Shown: one piece after another, positions 53,097 to 62,619 of the stretch
Numbering within the stretch: the stretch's first letter is position 1
Layout of the letters: every line of letters begins with the position of its first letter
Assembly: GCA_900104855.1 (NCBI GenBank)
Contig: FNSS01000001.1
Coordinates: forward strand, 5,766,001 to 5,830,000
From: Rhizobiales bacterium GAS188
GTDB lineage: Bacteria; Pseudomonadota; Alphaproteobacteria; Rhizobiales; Beijerinckiaceae
Length of the DNA stretch: 64,000 bases
Direction of reading: 5' to 3'
Position numbers and translations under genes: made by a program
The notes under the pieces: generated by a model
Told to the model about the DNA's origin: nothing
Database searches by the model: none
What the model saw: the letters and a program-made list of their open reading frames with translations, nothing else

Positions 53097-54560
53097 ATGA
53101 CAATCAAAGAACGCCTGCGCGACCCCTCTCTCCTGGTCGAGCACGCCTATGTCGGCGGGCAGTGGATCGATGCGGTGGGCGCGAGCACGATCCCGGTGAT
53201 CGATCCAGCGACCGGCTCCGAGATCGGCACCGTGCCCGCGCTCGGCGCGGCGGAGACCCGCCAAGCCATCGTCGCCACCGACGGCGCCTGGGCCGGCTGG
53301 CGGGCGCTACCGGCCGCCGAGAGGGCGAGCCTCCTCGTGCGCTGGCAGGACCTGATGCTCGAGAACCTCGAGGATCTCGCCGTCATCATGACGGTCGAGC
53401 AGGGTAAGCCACTCGCTGAATCGCGCGGCGAGATCAGATATGGTGCGAGCTTCGTCAAATGGTTCGCCGAGGAAGCGCGGCGCGTCTCTGGCGACCTGAT
53501 CCCGGCACCCGGGACCGACCGGCGGATCGTAGTGCTGAAGGAGCCGGTCGGCGTCTCGGCGGCGATCACTCCCTGGAATTTCCCGAACGCGATGATCACC
53601 CGCAAATGCGCTCCGGCTCTTGCCGCCGGCTGTCCGATCGTGATCAAGCCATCCGATCTCACACCCTACTCGGCTCTCGCGCTCGCGAGGCTCGCTGAGC
53701 GCGCCGGCATGCCCAAGGGCGTGTTCAATGTTGTGACGGGTATGCCGGAGGGCATTGGTGGCGAGATGACCTCGAACGTCTCCGTCCGCAAATTGTCCTT
53801 CACGGGCTCGACGCGCGTCGGCAAGCTCCTCATGCGCCAATGCGCCGATACCGTGAAGCGCGTGAGCTTCGAGCTCGGCGGCAATGCACCCTTCATCGTC
53901 TTCGACGATGCCGACATCGATCTCGCGATCACCGGCGTCATGGCCAGCAAGTTCCGCAATGGCGGCCAGACCTGCGTCTGTGCCAACCGCATCCTGGTTC
54001 AGGATGGCATCTATGACCGCTTCGCCGAACGGTTGAGCGTGGAGGTGTCGCGCCTCGTAATCGGCAACGGGCTCGAGAACGGCGTGACCATCGGCCCGCT
54101 CATCAACGAGGCGGGTTTGAGCAAGGTGGAACGCCATATCGACGACGCCATGTCCAAAGGCGCGAAGATCGCGGTTGGCAAGCCCAAGACCGGCAAAGGG
54201 CTGTTTGCGACGCCGACCGTCCTCACCGGCGCCTGCACCACGATGCAGCTCGCCTCCGAAGAAACATTCGGGCCGGTCGCGCCGCTTTTCCGCTTCCGCG
54301 ACGAGGCGCAGGCGATCGAGATCGCCAATGCGACGCCTTACGGCCTCGCCTCCTACTTCTTCACCAACGACATGCGCCGCTCATGGCGGGTTGCCGAACG
54401 CCTCGAATTCGGCATGGTCGGTCTCAACACCGGCATGATCTCGATGGAGGTCGCGCCGTTCGGCGGAGTGAAGCAGTCCGGCATCGGCCGCGAAGGCTCG
54501 AAATACGGCATCGAGGAATATCTCGAAGTGAAGGCTTTCCACATCGGCGGGCTCGGCTGA
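53097..54560 (+). CDS. gabD: Succinate-semialdehyde dehydrogenase
   Basis: A 487-residue NAD(P)-dependent aldehyde dehydrogenase of the GabD type. Motifs: ITPWNFPNAMITRK, the catalytic E259 in FELGGNAPF and C293 in GGQTCVCANR, then EETFGPVAPLF and FGGVKQSGIGREGSKYG, the last typical of GabD. It oxidises succinate semialdehyde to succinate. The start at 53097 follows GAGGA by about 6 bases; an in-frame ATG at 53079 is also possible. With gabT downstream it completes a GABA shunt. Confidence 0.94.
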   Translation: MTIKERLRDPSLLVEHAYVGGQWIDAVGASTIPVIDPATGSEIGTVPALGAAETRQAIVATDGAWAGWRALPAAERASLLVRWQDLMLENLEDLAVIMTVEQGKPLAESRGEIRYGASFVKWFAEEARRVSGDLIPAPGTDRRIVVLKEPVGVSAAITPWNFPNAMITRKCAPALAAGCPIVIKPSDLTPYSALALARLAERAGMPKGVFNVVTGMPEGIGGEMTSNVSVRKLSFTGSTRVGKLLMRQCADTVKRVSFELGGNAPFIVFDDADIDLAITGVMASKFRNGGQTCVCANRILVQDGIYDRFAERLSVEVSRLVIGNGLENGVTIGPLINEAGLSKVERHIDDAMSKGAKIAVGKPKTGKGLFATPTVLTGACTTMQLASEETFGPVAPLFRFRDEAQAIEIANATPYGLASYFFTNDMRRSWRVAERLEFGMVGLNTGMISMEVAPFGGVKQSGIGREGSKYGIEEYLEVKAFHIGGLG

Positions 54561-54591
54561 GCTCGCCAGGAACTCCCGCGGCCGAGTGCTT

Positions 54592-55083
54592 CTATTCGTG
54601 CTCGATCAACTTCTTGATGGGCAGGGCATGTTTCATGATGGGCGACTTGATCACGATGTAGCTGAAATACTTCTCGATGCCGATATTGCGCTCGAGAAGG
54701 CTCTCCATCAACTCTTGGTAATGGGTGATGCTGCGGCACAGGAAGCGCAGCAGATAATCGTAACCGCCGCTGACGAGGTGGCATTCGAGCACCTCCTCGA
54801 CGCCGCGGATACTAGCCTCGAACTTCACGAAATCGGCGCGCCTGTGGTCGGCGAGGGTGACCTCGGTGAAGACAGTGACGGACTCGGTGAGCTTGGCGAG
54901 ATTGAGGCGCGCTCCATAGCCCACGATGTAACCTGCGGATTCGAGGCGCTTGACGCGTTGCAGGCATGGGCTCGGCGACAGTCCGACCGCGTCCGCAAGG
55001 TCCACATTGGTCACGCGGCCGACCGCCTGGAGCTGGACCAGTATATTGATGTCGATGCGATCCAGCCTCGGGGTAGCGCCCAT
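54592..55083 (-). CDS. Lrp/AsnC-family transcriptional regulator
   Basis: A 163-residue regulator with an N-terminal helix-turn-helix (LDRIDINILVQLQ, then VDLADAVGLSPSPCLQRVKRL) and a C-terminal RAM ligand-binding domain (VECHLVSGGYDYLLRF-like; HLVSGGYDYLL visible). It probably senses an amino acid or GABA-related compound and controls the neighbouring gabT and gabD genes. It is encoded just downstream of gabT on the same strand, so it may be co-transcribed. Confidence 0.92.
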   Translation of the reverse strand: MGATPRLDRIDINILVQLQAVGRVTNVDLADAVGLSPSPCLQRVKRLESAGYIVGYGARLNLAKLTESVTVFTEVTLADHRRADFVKFEASIRGVEEVLECHLVSGGYDYLLRFLCRSITHYQELMESLLERNIGIEKYFSYIVIKSPIMKHALPIKKLIEHE

Positions 55084-55099
55084 GCGGACTCCTTGCTCG

Positions 55100-56449
55100 T
55101 CAGGTCATGGTAGCGTTCGTCGCGCCGGCCTGGCTAGCCGCCACAACGCTTCCGGGAGCGGCGGCACTCTCGGCGATCGCCTTGTCGAGGATGGCGAGGG
55201 CGTCGGCGACGTCCGCTTCGCTAGTCACGAGCGGTGCGAGGAAGCGCAGCACGTTGCGATGGACGCCACACTTGATCACCAGCAGGCCGCCCTCGCGCGC
55301 CGCGTCGATGACCCGCTGCGTCATCGCGGCATCCGGCATCTTGCTGCGGCGGTCGGTCACGAATTCGAGCGCCAGCATGAAGCCGAGGCCGCGCACCTCC
55401 CCGATAGGGGCGTGCCGCTGCTGCAGATCGAGAAGGCCGTCGCGCAACTGCGCGGCGCGCGTTGCCCCCTGCTCGACGAGACCGTCCTGCTCGAAGGCAT
55501 CGAGCACGGCGAGCGCGGCCGCGCAGGCGACGCCGTTGCCGCCATAGGTGCCCCCGAGCCCGCCCGGCAGCGGCGCGTCCATGACCTCGGCCTTGCCGAC
55601 GACGGCGGAGAGCGGGAAACCGCCGGCGAGGCTCTTGGCCAGCGTGACGAGGTCGGGCTCGATGTCCGCGTGCTGGAAGCCGAACATGTTGCATGTCCTA
55701 CCGAAGCCGGTCTGGATTTCATCCGCGATGAGCATGATGCCGTGGCGCGTCGCGAGCTCGCGCAGGGCGCGCAGGAATTCGGGCGGCGCCGGCAGGAAAC
55801 CGCCATCGCCCTGGACCGGCTCGATGATGATCGCGGCGACCCGATCCGCCGGGATTTCCGTCGCGAACAGGTCGTCGAGCGCCTGGAGCGCCAGTTCGGT
55901 CGTCACGCCGCGATAGGCGTCGGGAAACGGCGAGTGGTAGATTTCCGGCGCGAAGGGCCCGAAATTCTGCCGGTAGGGCTGGCTCATGCCGGTCAAGGTC
56001 ATGCCGAGCAGGGTGCGGCCATGGAAGCCGCCGCGGAAGGCAACGATGCCCGAGCGCTTGGTGTGGGCGCGCGCGATCTTGACCGCGTTCTCCACGGCTT
56101 CCGCCCCGGTGGTGAAGAAGACCGACTTGAAAGGCTTGCCCTGGCCGACGAGCGCATTCAGGCGGGTCGCGAGCTCGATATAGGGCTCGTAGGCCGCGAC
56201 CTGGAAGGCCGTGTGGGTGATGGCGCCGAGCTGCGCTGACACTGCCTCGACCACGCGGGCGTGATTGTGGCCGACATTGATGACGCCGATGCCGCCGACG
56301 AAATCGATATAGCGTTTGCCGTCGGCGTCCCAGACATGGGCGCCTTGTCCGCGCTGGATCACGATTGGATGGGCAGTGAGCACACCCCGCGCCACCTGGC
56401 GCTCGCGCTGAGCCAGGAGACGCGCATTCTTGGTCGCGGTGTCGAGCAT
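55100..56449 (-). CDS. gabT: 4-aminobutyrate aminotransferase
   Basis: A 449-residue class III PLP aminotransferase. IADEIQTGFGRT contains the PLP-binding Asp, and K272 in TLAKSLAGGFPLS forms the Schiff base. FTTGAEAVENAVKIAR and YGGNGVACAAALA are typical of GabT. It moves the amino group of GABA to 2-oxoglutarate, giving succinate semialdehyde for GabD. ATG 56449 is preceded by GAGGAGG at 9 bases; the frame extends to 56629 without support. Confidence 0.93.
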   Translation of the reverse strand: MLDTATKNARLLAQRERQVARGVLTAHPIVIQRGQGAHVWDADGKRYIDFVGGIGVINVGHNHARVVEAVSAQLGAITHTAFQVAAYEPYIELATRLNALVGQGKPFKSVFFTTGAEAVENAVKIARAHTKRSGIVAFRGGFHGRTLLGMTLTGMSQPYRQNFGPFAPEIYHSPFPDAYRGVTTELALQALDDLFATEIPADRVAAIIIEPVQGDGGFLPAPPEFLRALRELATRHGIMLIADEIQTGFGRTCNMFGFQHADIEPDLVTLAKSLAGGFPLSAVVGKAEVMDAPLPGGLGGTYGGNGVACAAALAVLDAFEQDGLVEQGATRAAQLRDGLLDLQQRHAPIGEVRGLGFMLALEFVTDRRSKMPDAAMTQRVIDAAREGGLLVIKCGVHRNVLRFLAPLVTSEADVADALAILDKAIAESAAAPGSVVAASQAGATNATMT

Positions 56450-56625
56450 GGGTAAATTCCTCCTCGGATTTCCCATTCTCGTCGTTCCGGGCGACAAGGT
56501 ATGCGCGACCTCGGTTCGGGCGCGGCATCTTTTGCCGAACAGAGCCGCATAGCCGGGGGGCTGTGCTGACCGCGCAAGACTCGAGGCGATACCATCGCCT
56601 GTTCGTGGCGTCAGCAGGCGCGCCG

Positions 56626-57762
56626 TCATGCGGGAGCGCTTGAGAAGCGCGAGATCAGGAACGGCTCGATCGACGTCGCGCTTCGTCCCGTATCGATCAG
56701 CTCGGCCATCACGTCGCCGACCCCCGGACCGAGCTGGAACCCATGCCCGCAGAAGCCGAAGGCGTAGAACAGACCCGAAACCTTGGCGCTCGGGCCCATC
56801 ACCGGCAGGTCATCCGAGAGATAGCCCTCGACGCCGCTCCAGGTACGAATGACATTGAGGCGACCGATGGCAGGCAGCAAGCGCCGAAGCTGCGGGATCT
56901 GTCGCAGCGTGTTCGCCGGATCGACATTGGCGCGACAGGTTTCGAGCGAGGCCGGCCCGCGCAAGCCGCCGCCGAAGACGATGTTGCCGCGCTTGACTTG
57001 ACGCAGATATACGACCTCCTCGGCAACCTTGGTCGAGACGCCGAGCACCGGCTCGATGCCGTAGGGGACCGGCTCGGTCACGCCCATCTGCGGGCCATGT
57101 GCCGCGAGCGGCACGGCCTCGCCGAAGCGGGCCGAGAGCGCGCCGGCCCAGGCTCCGGCCGAAATCTGGAGGGCAGGGGCACGAAAGACACCCGCGCCCC
57201 GAGTCTCGACGAGGAAATCCTCGCCTGTCTTCTCGATCGCGACGACTTCGGTCGTCTCCATCACTAGCGCGCCGGAGCGCCGCGCTGCGCGGCCGAAGGC
57301 GGGTGCGGCAAGGCGCGGATTGGCATGGCCGTCGAGCGGCGAATAGGAGCCGGCCACGGCCTGCGTCGAGAGGAAGGGGAACCGGTCGCGTAAGGCATTG
57401 CCCGAGAGGATCTCGAGGTCGAGATCGTAGGATCTCGCGTTATGCGCATAGCTTTCGAGCAGGTCAGCATCGTCCCGGTTGAAAGCGACGCGCACATGTC
57501 CTGAGGGCAGGAACTCCGCATCCTCGCCGATCAGAGCAGGCAATCTTCCCCAGATTTCGCGGGAACGGTTGGCGAGCGGAAGCTGCGGCAGGAAGCGCCC
57601 TTGTCGCCGGACATTGCCGAAATTCGTGCCGCTCGCATATTGGCCGACGAGATCGCGCTCCAGAAGGACCACGGACCGGCCACGCTTGGCGAGGAAGAAA
57701 GCCGTGGCAGCGCCCATAATGCCGCCTCCGACAATGATCACGTCGGCGGCTCGGGCGCTCAT
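56626..57762 (-). CDS. FAD oxidoreductase, beta (DAO-like) subunit of opine dehydrogenase/HcnC type
   Basis: A 378-residue DAO-family flavoprotein with VIIVGGGIMGAATAFFLAK, GTNFGNVRRQGR, RTWSGVEGYLSDDLPVMG (in part) and FGFCGHGFQLGPGVGD. It resembles the small catalytic subunit of opine/nopaline oxidases, D-hydroxyproline dehydrogenase and cyanide synthase HcnC. It overlaps the alpha-subunit gene by 4 bases, which fixes the start at 57762. It would dehydrogenate an amino acid or opine, with electrons passing to the partner subunits. Confidence 0.9.
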   Translation of the reverse strand: MSARAADVIIVGGGIMGAATAFFLAKRGRSVVLLERDLVGQYASGTNFGNVRRQGRFLPQLPLANRSREIWGRLPALIGEDAEFLPSGHVRVAFNRDDADLLESYAHNARSYDLDLEILSGNALRDRFPFLSTQAVAGSYSPLDGHANPRLAAPAFGRAARRSGALVMETTEVVAIEKTGEDFLVETRGAGVFRAPALQISAGAWAGALSARFGEAVPLAAHGPQMGVTEPVPYGIEPVLGVSTKVAEEVVYLRQVKRGNIVFGGGLRGPASLETCRANVDPANTLRQIPQLRRLLPAIGRLNVIRTWSGVEGYLSDDLPVMGPSAKVSGLFYAFGFCGHGFQLGPGVGDVMAELIDTGRSATSIEPFLISRFSSAPA

Positions 57763-59126
57763 GGGCCGGCCTCCGCAGTGAGCGCCAGCGGCTTGACCGG
57801 TGCCTGGCCGCGCAGCCGACCGACCTCCGTGAGAGTCACGCCGAGCGCGGCCGCGAGGATTTCGGCCCCGGCTAAGCCGCAATATCGGCCCTGGCAGCGT
57901 CCCATGCCGACGCGGCTGAAGGCCTTGGCGCGGTTGACTTCAAGGGCGCCCAGCTCCTGGGCGCTGCGGCGCAACTCGCCCGCCGTGACCGCCTCGCAAC
58001 GGCAGACGAGTGCCTCGTCGGGATAAGCGGTGGCGAGATGGGCCGGCCAGGGGAAGGCCTGCTCCAGCCCTTCGCGGAAGCTCGCCATGCGAGTGAGCGG
58101 CGCCCGCAACGCCTCGAATTCGGCAGGTGGAACCCGGTGACCGAGATCGGTGAGAGCCGCGCAGGCGGCGAGCCGCCCCGCGAGCTCGGCGGCATCGGCG
58201 CCGGCAATTCTCGCTCCGTCTCCGGCGATATAGACATTGGGCACGGAGGTTCGCCCGTCTTGGTCCGTTGCCGGCAACCACTGACGCGCCAAAGGATCGA
58301 AGGTGAAGCGACAGCGCGCGAGATCGGCGAGCTGCGTCTCCGAGCGCAGCCCGTAACCCAGGCCGACAGCGTCACAGTCGAAGCTGCGCTCGCGACCACG
58401 CCGATCGCGAAAGCGCGTGCCGGTGACGCGACGTTCCCCCTCGATCGCGACAGGTGTGATCCCGGTCAGCACGGGAATGCGCCGGACGGACAGCCAGGCG
58501 CTGTAATAGAGCCCTTTCGCCAGCATGTCGGGGCGCGCCGCGAGCTTTGGGAGCGCCGTCAGCCGGTTGAAGAAGGGCGACGTGTCGAGCAGCGCCGCGG
58601 GCCTCACGCCCGCCTTCGCGTATTGATAGGCGACGAGGTAGAGGAGCGGTCCGGTTCCGAGAAAGACAGGCTTGGCGCCGATCGCGCAGGCCTGGGCCTT
58701 CAGCGCGATCTGGGCGCCGCCGAGGCTCGTGACGCCGGGCTTCGTCCACCCAGGTACTGGCATGATGCGATCCGTCGCCCCGGTGGCGAGGATGAGCGCG
58801 TCGAAAGGCACGGCTTCATGGCCCGTGGGTGAGGCGAGATGCAGCTTGCCGTCGAAGACGTTCCAGGCAAGCGTTTCCGACCGATGCTCAATTGCTGGCT
58901 TGAGCGCCTCGAAGGTGCCATGCAGGGTCTGCGCCTTGCCTGCCTCGAAGCCGTAGAGCTCTTTGGCCTCGCGCCGGAAATTCGTGGGCTGGCGCCGGTA
59001 GATCTGGCCGCCGGCGGCAGGTGCCTCGTCGACGATGAGCGGCCGCAGCTCCGCCTGCGCAAGGCGCTCTGCCGCCCTGACGCCGGCCGGGCCGGCGCCG
59101 ACGATGATCACACGGGGGCCGGCCAT
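57759..59126 (-). CDS. NAD(P)/FAD-binding alpha subunit, opine dehydrogenase/HcnB type
   Basis: A 455-residue two-dinucleotide-binding flavoprotein. The N-terminus has VIIVGAGPAGVRAAE and AGGQIYRR. ALILATGATDR and NVYIAGDGARIAGAD mark the central fold. The C-terminal BFD-like [2Fe-2S] region has CRCEAVTAGELR and GRCQGRYCG cysteines. This is the alpha subunit of three-component opine oxidases, D-hydroxyproline dehydrogenases and HcnB. ATG 59126 lies just inside the end of the ferredoxin-like gene. Confidence 0.9.
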   Translation of the reverse strand: MAGPRVIIVGAGPAGVRAAERLAQAELRPLIVDEAPAAGGQIYRRQPTNFRREAKELYGFEAGKAQTLHGTFEALKPAIEHRSETLAWNVFDGKLHLASPTGHEAVPFDALILATGATDRIMPVPGWTKPGVTSLGGAQIALKAQACAIGAKPVFLGTGPLLYLVAYQYAKAGVRPAALLDTSPFFNRLTALPKLAARPDMLAKGLYYSAWLSVRRIPVLTGITPVAIEGERRVTGTRFRDRRGRERSFDCDAVGLGYGLRSETQLADLARCRFTFDPLARQWLPATDQDGRTSVPNVYIAGDGARIAGADAAELAGRLAACAALTDLGHRVPPAEFEALRAPLTRMASFREGLEQAFPWPAHLATAYPDEALVCRCEAVTAGELRRSAQELGALEVNRAKAFSRVGMGRCQGRYCGLAGAEILAAALGVTLTEVGRLRGQAPVKPLALTAEAGP

Positions 59127-59428
59127 GGAATCTCCCGCGTCATGATGCGCATGCCCTCGGCAACCGGCGTGTAGCAGGCCCGCAACCGTGAGCCTGCGGC
59201 CGTCCACACCCAGCAATCCTGGCAGGCGCCCATCAGGCAGAAGCCGGCGCGCGGACCGTCGCCGAACTCGCTCGTCCTCACTTTTGAACCGCTGGTCAGA
59301 AGGGCTGTGAGCAGCGTATCGCCCTCCAAGGCCTCGACTGGTGCGCCGTCGACTTCAAGCCGCACCACGGCGCGTCCGCCTTCGCCGACGCGCCGGAACA
59401 GGGGCCTGGACTGAGCATCATCCCGCAT
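59108..59428 (-). CDS. Small [2Fe-2S] ferredoxin-like gamma subunit (HcnA/SoxA-N type)
   Basis: A 106-residue protein of the 2Fe-2S (Fer2_4) family with VRLEVDGAPVEALEGDTLL and the cluster motif GFCLMGACQDCWV followed by a distal Cys in RLRACYTPV. It supplies the small iron-sulphur subunit that completes the alpha/beta/gamma dehydrogenase with the next two genes, overlapping the alpha gene by 19 bases. ATG 59428 is chosen because the longer frame (to 59626) runs into the divergent lysR gene. Confidence 0.88.
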   Translation of the reverse strand: MRDDAQSRPLFRRVGEGGRAVVRLEVDGAPVEALEGDTLLTALLTSGSKVRTSEFGDGPRAGFCLMGACQDCWVWTAAGSRLRACYTPVAEGMRIMTREIPWPAPV

Positions 59429-59498
59429 CAAGGGATTAGGAGCCGGCGCCGACGGCCCTGTCCAATCGCCATTTCGCCTGTGTATATAAGGGCAGATT
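59429..59498. promoter_or_regulatory. Divergent promoter region between ferredoxin-like gene and lysR
   Basis: Only 70 bases separate the two divergent starts, with an AT-rich TGTATATAAG stretch near 59480-59490. In LysR systems this arrangement usually holds overlapping promoters and the regulator's binding site. No clear T-N11-A palindrome could be defined by eye. Confidence 0.4.
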
Positions 59499-60431
59499 AT
59501 GGGAGTCGCGATGAGAGCGAGGCAGCTCGAAGTTTTCCGAACGGTAATGCGGGCAGGAACCGTGACGGGCGCCGCGAAGGCGCTCAACGTCTCGCAGCCC
59601 GCGCTGAGCCAGATTCTCCTGCACACCGAGGACGAGCTCGGCTTTCGCCTGTTTCATCGAATCAAGGGTCGGCTCGTTCCGACCCCGGAGGCCGAAGAGC
59701 TGTTTCCTGAGGCCGACCGTCTGTTCGACGATCTCGACAATCTCAGGAGCCTGGCGCTTGATCTTAAGCACGGCAAGGTCGGCACGGTGCGCCTCGCGGC
59801 CTCCGCGCCGCCATCGCTCTCCTTCGTGCCGCGTGCATTACGGAGCTTCCGCGAGGCGCATCCCGGAGTGCGGACCTTGTCTTTCGTGGTGCCGGCCGAG
59901 GTGATCGCAACGATGCTCGATCGCGGGCAGGCGGGGCTCGGCATCGCGATGAACGACCAGCCGCTGCCCGCGATCGACACGGAAGTCATCGCCCGCAGCG
60001 AGCTGGTCTGCGTCATGCCCGCCACGCATGAGCTCGCGAAGCGCGACGCCGTGTCGATGGCCGAGCTCGAAGGCGAGACGATCATTTCCTATCGCGGCGC
60101 ATCGCTGCCCGGCATGCTGCTCGAAAGGGCGCTGGCGCGTGAGGGGGCGCGGCTGCGCCCGGATATCGAGATCGACGTCTCGATCATCGCGCTCGCCTTC
60201 GTGCAGCAGGGCCTCGGCGTCGCGCTCGTCGACGGCCTCATCCCCTGGGAGAGCTTTCCCGGCCTCGCTGCGCGCGCCTTCCTGCCGACAGTGTCGCTAC
60301 CTCTCTGCCTGCTGACGAGCACCCGCCGTCCGCTATCGCGCGGGCACGATCTGCTGCGCGCCGAATTGCGCCGTGCCGTGCGCGAGCACGCGGCGAGCCC
60401 AACGATTCAAGGTGTGTTGAAGCCTGTCTGA
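59499..60431 (+). CDS. LysR-family transcriptional regulator
   Basis: A 310-residue regulator with the N-terminal winged HTH (RQLEVFRTVMRAGTVTGAAKAL, then LNVSQPALSQILLHTEDELG in part: VSQPALSQIL) and a C-terminal periplasmic-binding-like effector domain (GTVRLAASAPPSL onward). It is divergent from the three-subunit dehydrogenase and probably activates it in response to its substrate. The start could be 59499 or 59511. Confidence 0.93.
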   Translation: MGVAMRARQLEVFRTVMRAGTVTGAAKALNVSQPALSQILLHTEDELGFRLFHRIKGRLVPTPEAEELFPEADRLFDDLDNLRSLALDLKHGKVGTVRLAASAPPSLSFVPRALRSFREAHPGVRTLSFVVPAEVIATMLDRGQAGLGIAMNDQPLPAIDTEVIARSELVCVMPATHELAKRDAVSMAELEGETIISYRGASLPGMLLERALAREGARLRPDIEIDVSIIALAFVQQGLGVALVDGLIPWESFPGLAARAFLPTVSLPLCLLTSTRRPLSRGHDLLRAELRRAVREHAASPTIQGVLKPV

Positions 60432-60570
60432 GCCGCAACGGCCATAAGTCACACTTATCGCGAGGGCGCGTTTCGATCTTGGACAGAGGCCCTGCGCTTC
60501 TCGACATTGGCGCGCAACTGAAGCGTGAATGATCGAAACGGCTCGAGGACGAGACGGGCAGGACGACAGA

Positions 60571-62613
60571 ATGGCTTGGCGAATCGGCGCCGATATCGGC
60601 GGGACGTTCATCGATTTCTGTGCACTCGAAACAGAGACCAGCCGGCTCGAATCGCTGAAGGTCCTGACGACCCCGGACGAGCCCGGTCGCGAGCTGATGG
60701 ACGGCCTCGCCCTCCTCGAACAGCGGTACGGCGTGGACCCGACCGACATCCGCGCCTTCGTCCACGGTACCACGGTCGGCATCAATACAATCATCCAGCG
60801 AAAGGGTGCGCGCCTTGCCCTGATCACCACCGCGGGCTTCGAGGATGTGATCGAGCTCGCCCGCCTGCGCATGCCGGAGATGTACTCGCTCTTCTGCTCG
60901 CGGCCCGAACCGCTGATTACGCGCGACCTCGTTTTCGGCATCGCGGAGCGCGCGCTTGCCGACGGCAGCGAGGAGCAGGTGCTGGACGAAGAGGGGCTCG
61001 CCGCCGTACTCGACCGTATTCGCACCAAGGGGGCACAGGGTATCATCGTCGCCTTCCTCCACGCCTATCGCAATTCGGCGCATGAGGCACGGGCGAAGGA
61101 GGTCGTGCGGGCCTTGGCGCCCGAGCTCTTCGTCTTCACATCGAGCGAAGTGTGGCCGGTGATCCGCGAATACGAGCGCACAACCACGGCCATCCTCAAT
61201 GGCTATGTGCATCCGCGCATCGCCGCCTATCTCGGGTCGTTGGAGGCCGGGCTGCGGACGCGCGGCGTGCCGGCGCAGCCTATGATCACCAAGTCGAATG
61301 GCGGCGTGATGGATGTCGAGATCGGCAAGAGCGCCTGCGTCGGCATGCTGCTCTCGGGCACGGCATCGGGCGTGATGGGCGCCTCCTTCCTGGCGAACAG
61401 TGCCGACGTGAATAACGTTCTTACACTCGACATCGGTGGCACGAGCGCCGACCTCGCGTTGATTATCGACGGCGAGCCGCAATTCGGGACAGGCGAACTG
61501 ATCGGCGAGTTTCCGCTCTTCGTGCCGAGCGTGTCCGTGACATCGATCGGCAGCGGCGGCGGCTCGATCGCCTGGGTGGACGAGTTCGGCGTGTTGAAGG
61601 TTGGCCCCGAGAGCGCCGGCTCGACGCCTGGGCCCGCCTGCTACGGACGCGGCGGCAAGCGCGCCACGATTACAGACGCCATGGCGGTTTGCGGGTTCCT
61701 CGGGCACGCCCCGCTCGCCTATGACGCCATCGCCATGGACCTCTCGAAGGCGCAGCTGGCGGTCGGAGAGGTGGCCGATAGGCTGGGTCGCGGGCCGCGC
61801 GAGACCGCGGAAGCGATCATGCATGTCGCGATCTCCGAGATGTTCGTCGAAGTCAACAAACTCATTGCTCGGTTCGGCGTCGATCCGCGCGATTTCACGC
61901 TGATGCCCTTCGGCGGTGCGGGCCCCATGCTCGGCTGCTTCCTGGCGCGCGAGCTTGGCATTTCGCGGATCATGGTGCCGCATCGTCCGGGCGTCGTCAG
62001 TGCGCTGGGCGGCCTGATCGCCGACATCAAGAGCGACTTCATCCGCACCGTATTTCTGCCTGCCGAGCCAGGCTCCGCGCCGGGCATGCGCGCTGCCTTC
62101 GCCGCGCTCGAAGCCCAGGCCGAGACATGGCTGCGCGAGGAGCATGGTTTCCATGGACCGTCGGTCGTCGATCTGTCGGCCGAGATGCGCTATGCCGGCC
62201 AGTCCTTCGAGATCGACGTGCCGGTCGAGAGGGCTTGGGTCGAGGCGGGCGCTTTCAACGCGATCAAAGCCGCCTTCCATCGTTTGCACGCGGCGATCTA
62301 CGACTTCAACGACGAGGCGGCGGAGGTTCAGATCGTCAATCTGCGCCTCGTCATCCTGGGCGTCACTGCGCGGCCCGCCCTGGCCGAGGCGCCGCTCGCC
62401 GCCGGAGATGCCGTGCCCGAGCGGCAGGTCGATGTCTGGCTCGACGGCAAGAACCAGCCGGTGCCGCTCTACCTGCGTGGGCACCTCGCGCATGGCCAGC
62501 GGATCAAGGGCCCGGCCATCGTGGCTCAGGACGATACGACGGTGTGCATCCCGTCCGGCTTCGACGGTTCGGTCGATGCCCATCTCAACCTGCATCTCGA
62601 GTGCCGGGAGTGA
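60571..62613 (+). CDS. hyuA: Hydantoinase/oxoprolinase subunit A
   Basis: A 680-residue HyuA protein with the N-terminal ATPase signature IGADIGGTFIDF, FVHGTTVGINTIIQRKG, and the second phosphate motif LDIGGTSADLAL, plus FGGAGPMLG near the C-terminus. These enzymes hydrolyse N-methylhydantoin, 5-oxoproline or related cyclic amides, often with ATP, as a complex with HyuB. ATG 60571 is preceded by AGGA at 7 bases; 60529 is an alternative start. It follows lysR by 140 bases and is 6 bases from hyuB. Confidence 0.92.
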   Translation: MAWRIGADIGGTFIDFCALETETSRLESLKVLTTPDEPGRELMDGLALLEQRYGVDPTDIRAFVHGTTVGINTIIQRKGARLALITTAGFEDVIELARLRMPEMYSLFCSRPEPLITRDLVFGIAERALADGSEEQVLDEEGLAAVLDRIRTKGAQGIIVAFLHAYRNSAHEARAKEVVRALAPELFVFTSSEVWPVIREYERTTTAILNGYVHPRIAAYLGSLEAGLRTRGVPAQPMITKSNGGVMDVEIGKSACVGMLLSGTASGVMGASFLANSADVNNVLTLDIGGTSADLALIIDGEPQFGTGELIGEFPLFVPSVSVTSIGSGGGSIAWVDEFGVLKVGPESAGSTPGPACYGRGGKRATITDAMAVCGFLGHAPLAYDAIAMDLSKAQLAVGEVADRLGRGPRETAEAIMHVAISEMFVEVNKLIARFGVDPRDFTLMPFGGAGPMLGCFLARELGISRIMVPHRPGVVSALGGLIADIKSDFIRTVFLPAEPGSAPGMRAAFAALEAQAETWLREEHGFHGPSVVDLSAEMRYAGQSFEIDVPVERAWVEAGAFNAIKAAFHRLHAAIYDFNDEAAEVQIVNLRLVILGVTARPALAEAPLAAGDAVPERQVDVWLDGKNQPVPLYLRGHLAHGQRIKGPAIVAQDDTTVCIPSGFDGSVDAHLNLHLECRE

Positions 62614-62619
62614 CATGAG

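Noticed and set aside
56626-59428. Naming the tripartite flavoenzyme hcnABC (cyanide synthase)
   Set aside because: The same architecture is shared by opine oxidases and hydroxyproline dehydrogenases, and the surrounding GABA and hydantoin genes favour amino-compound catabolism. Motifs alone cannot decide.
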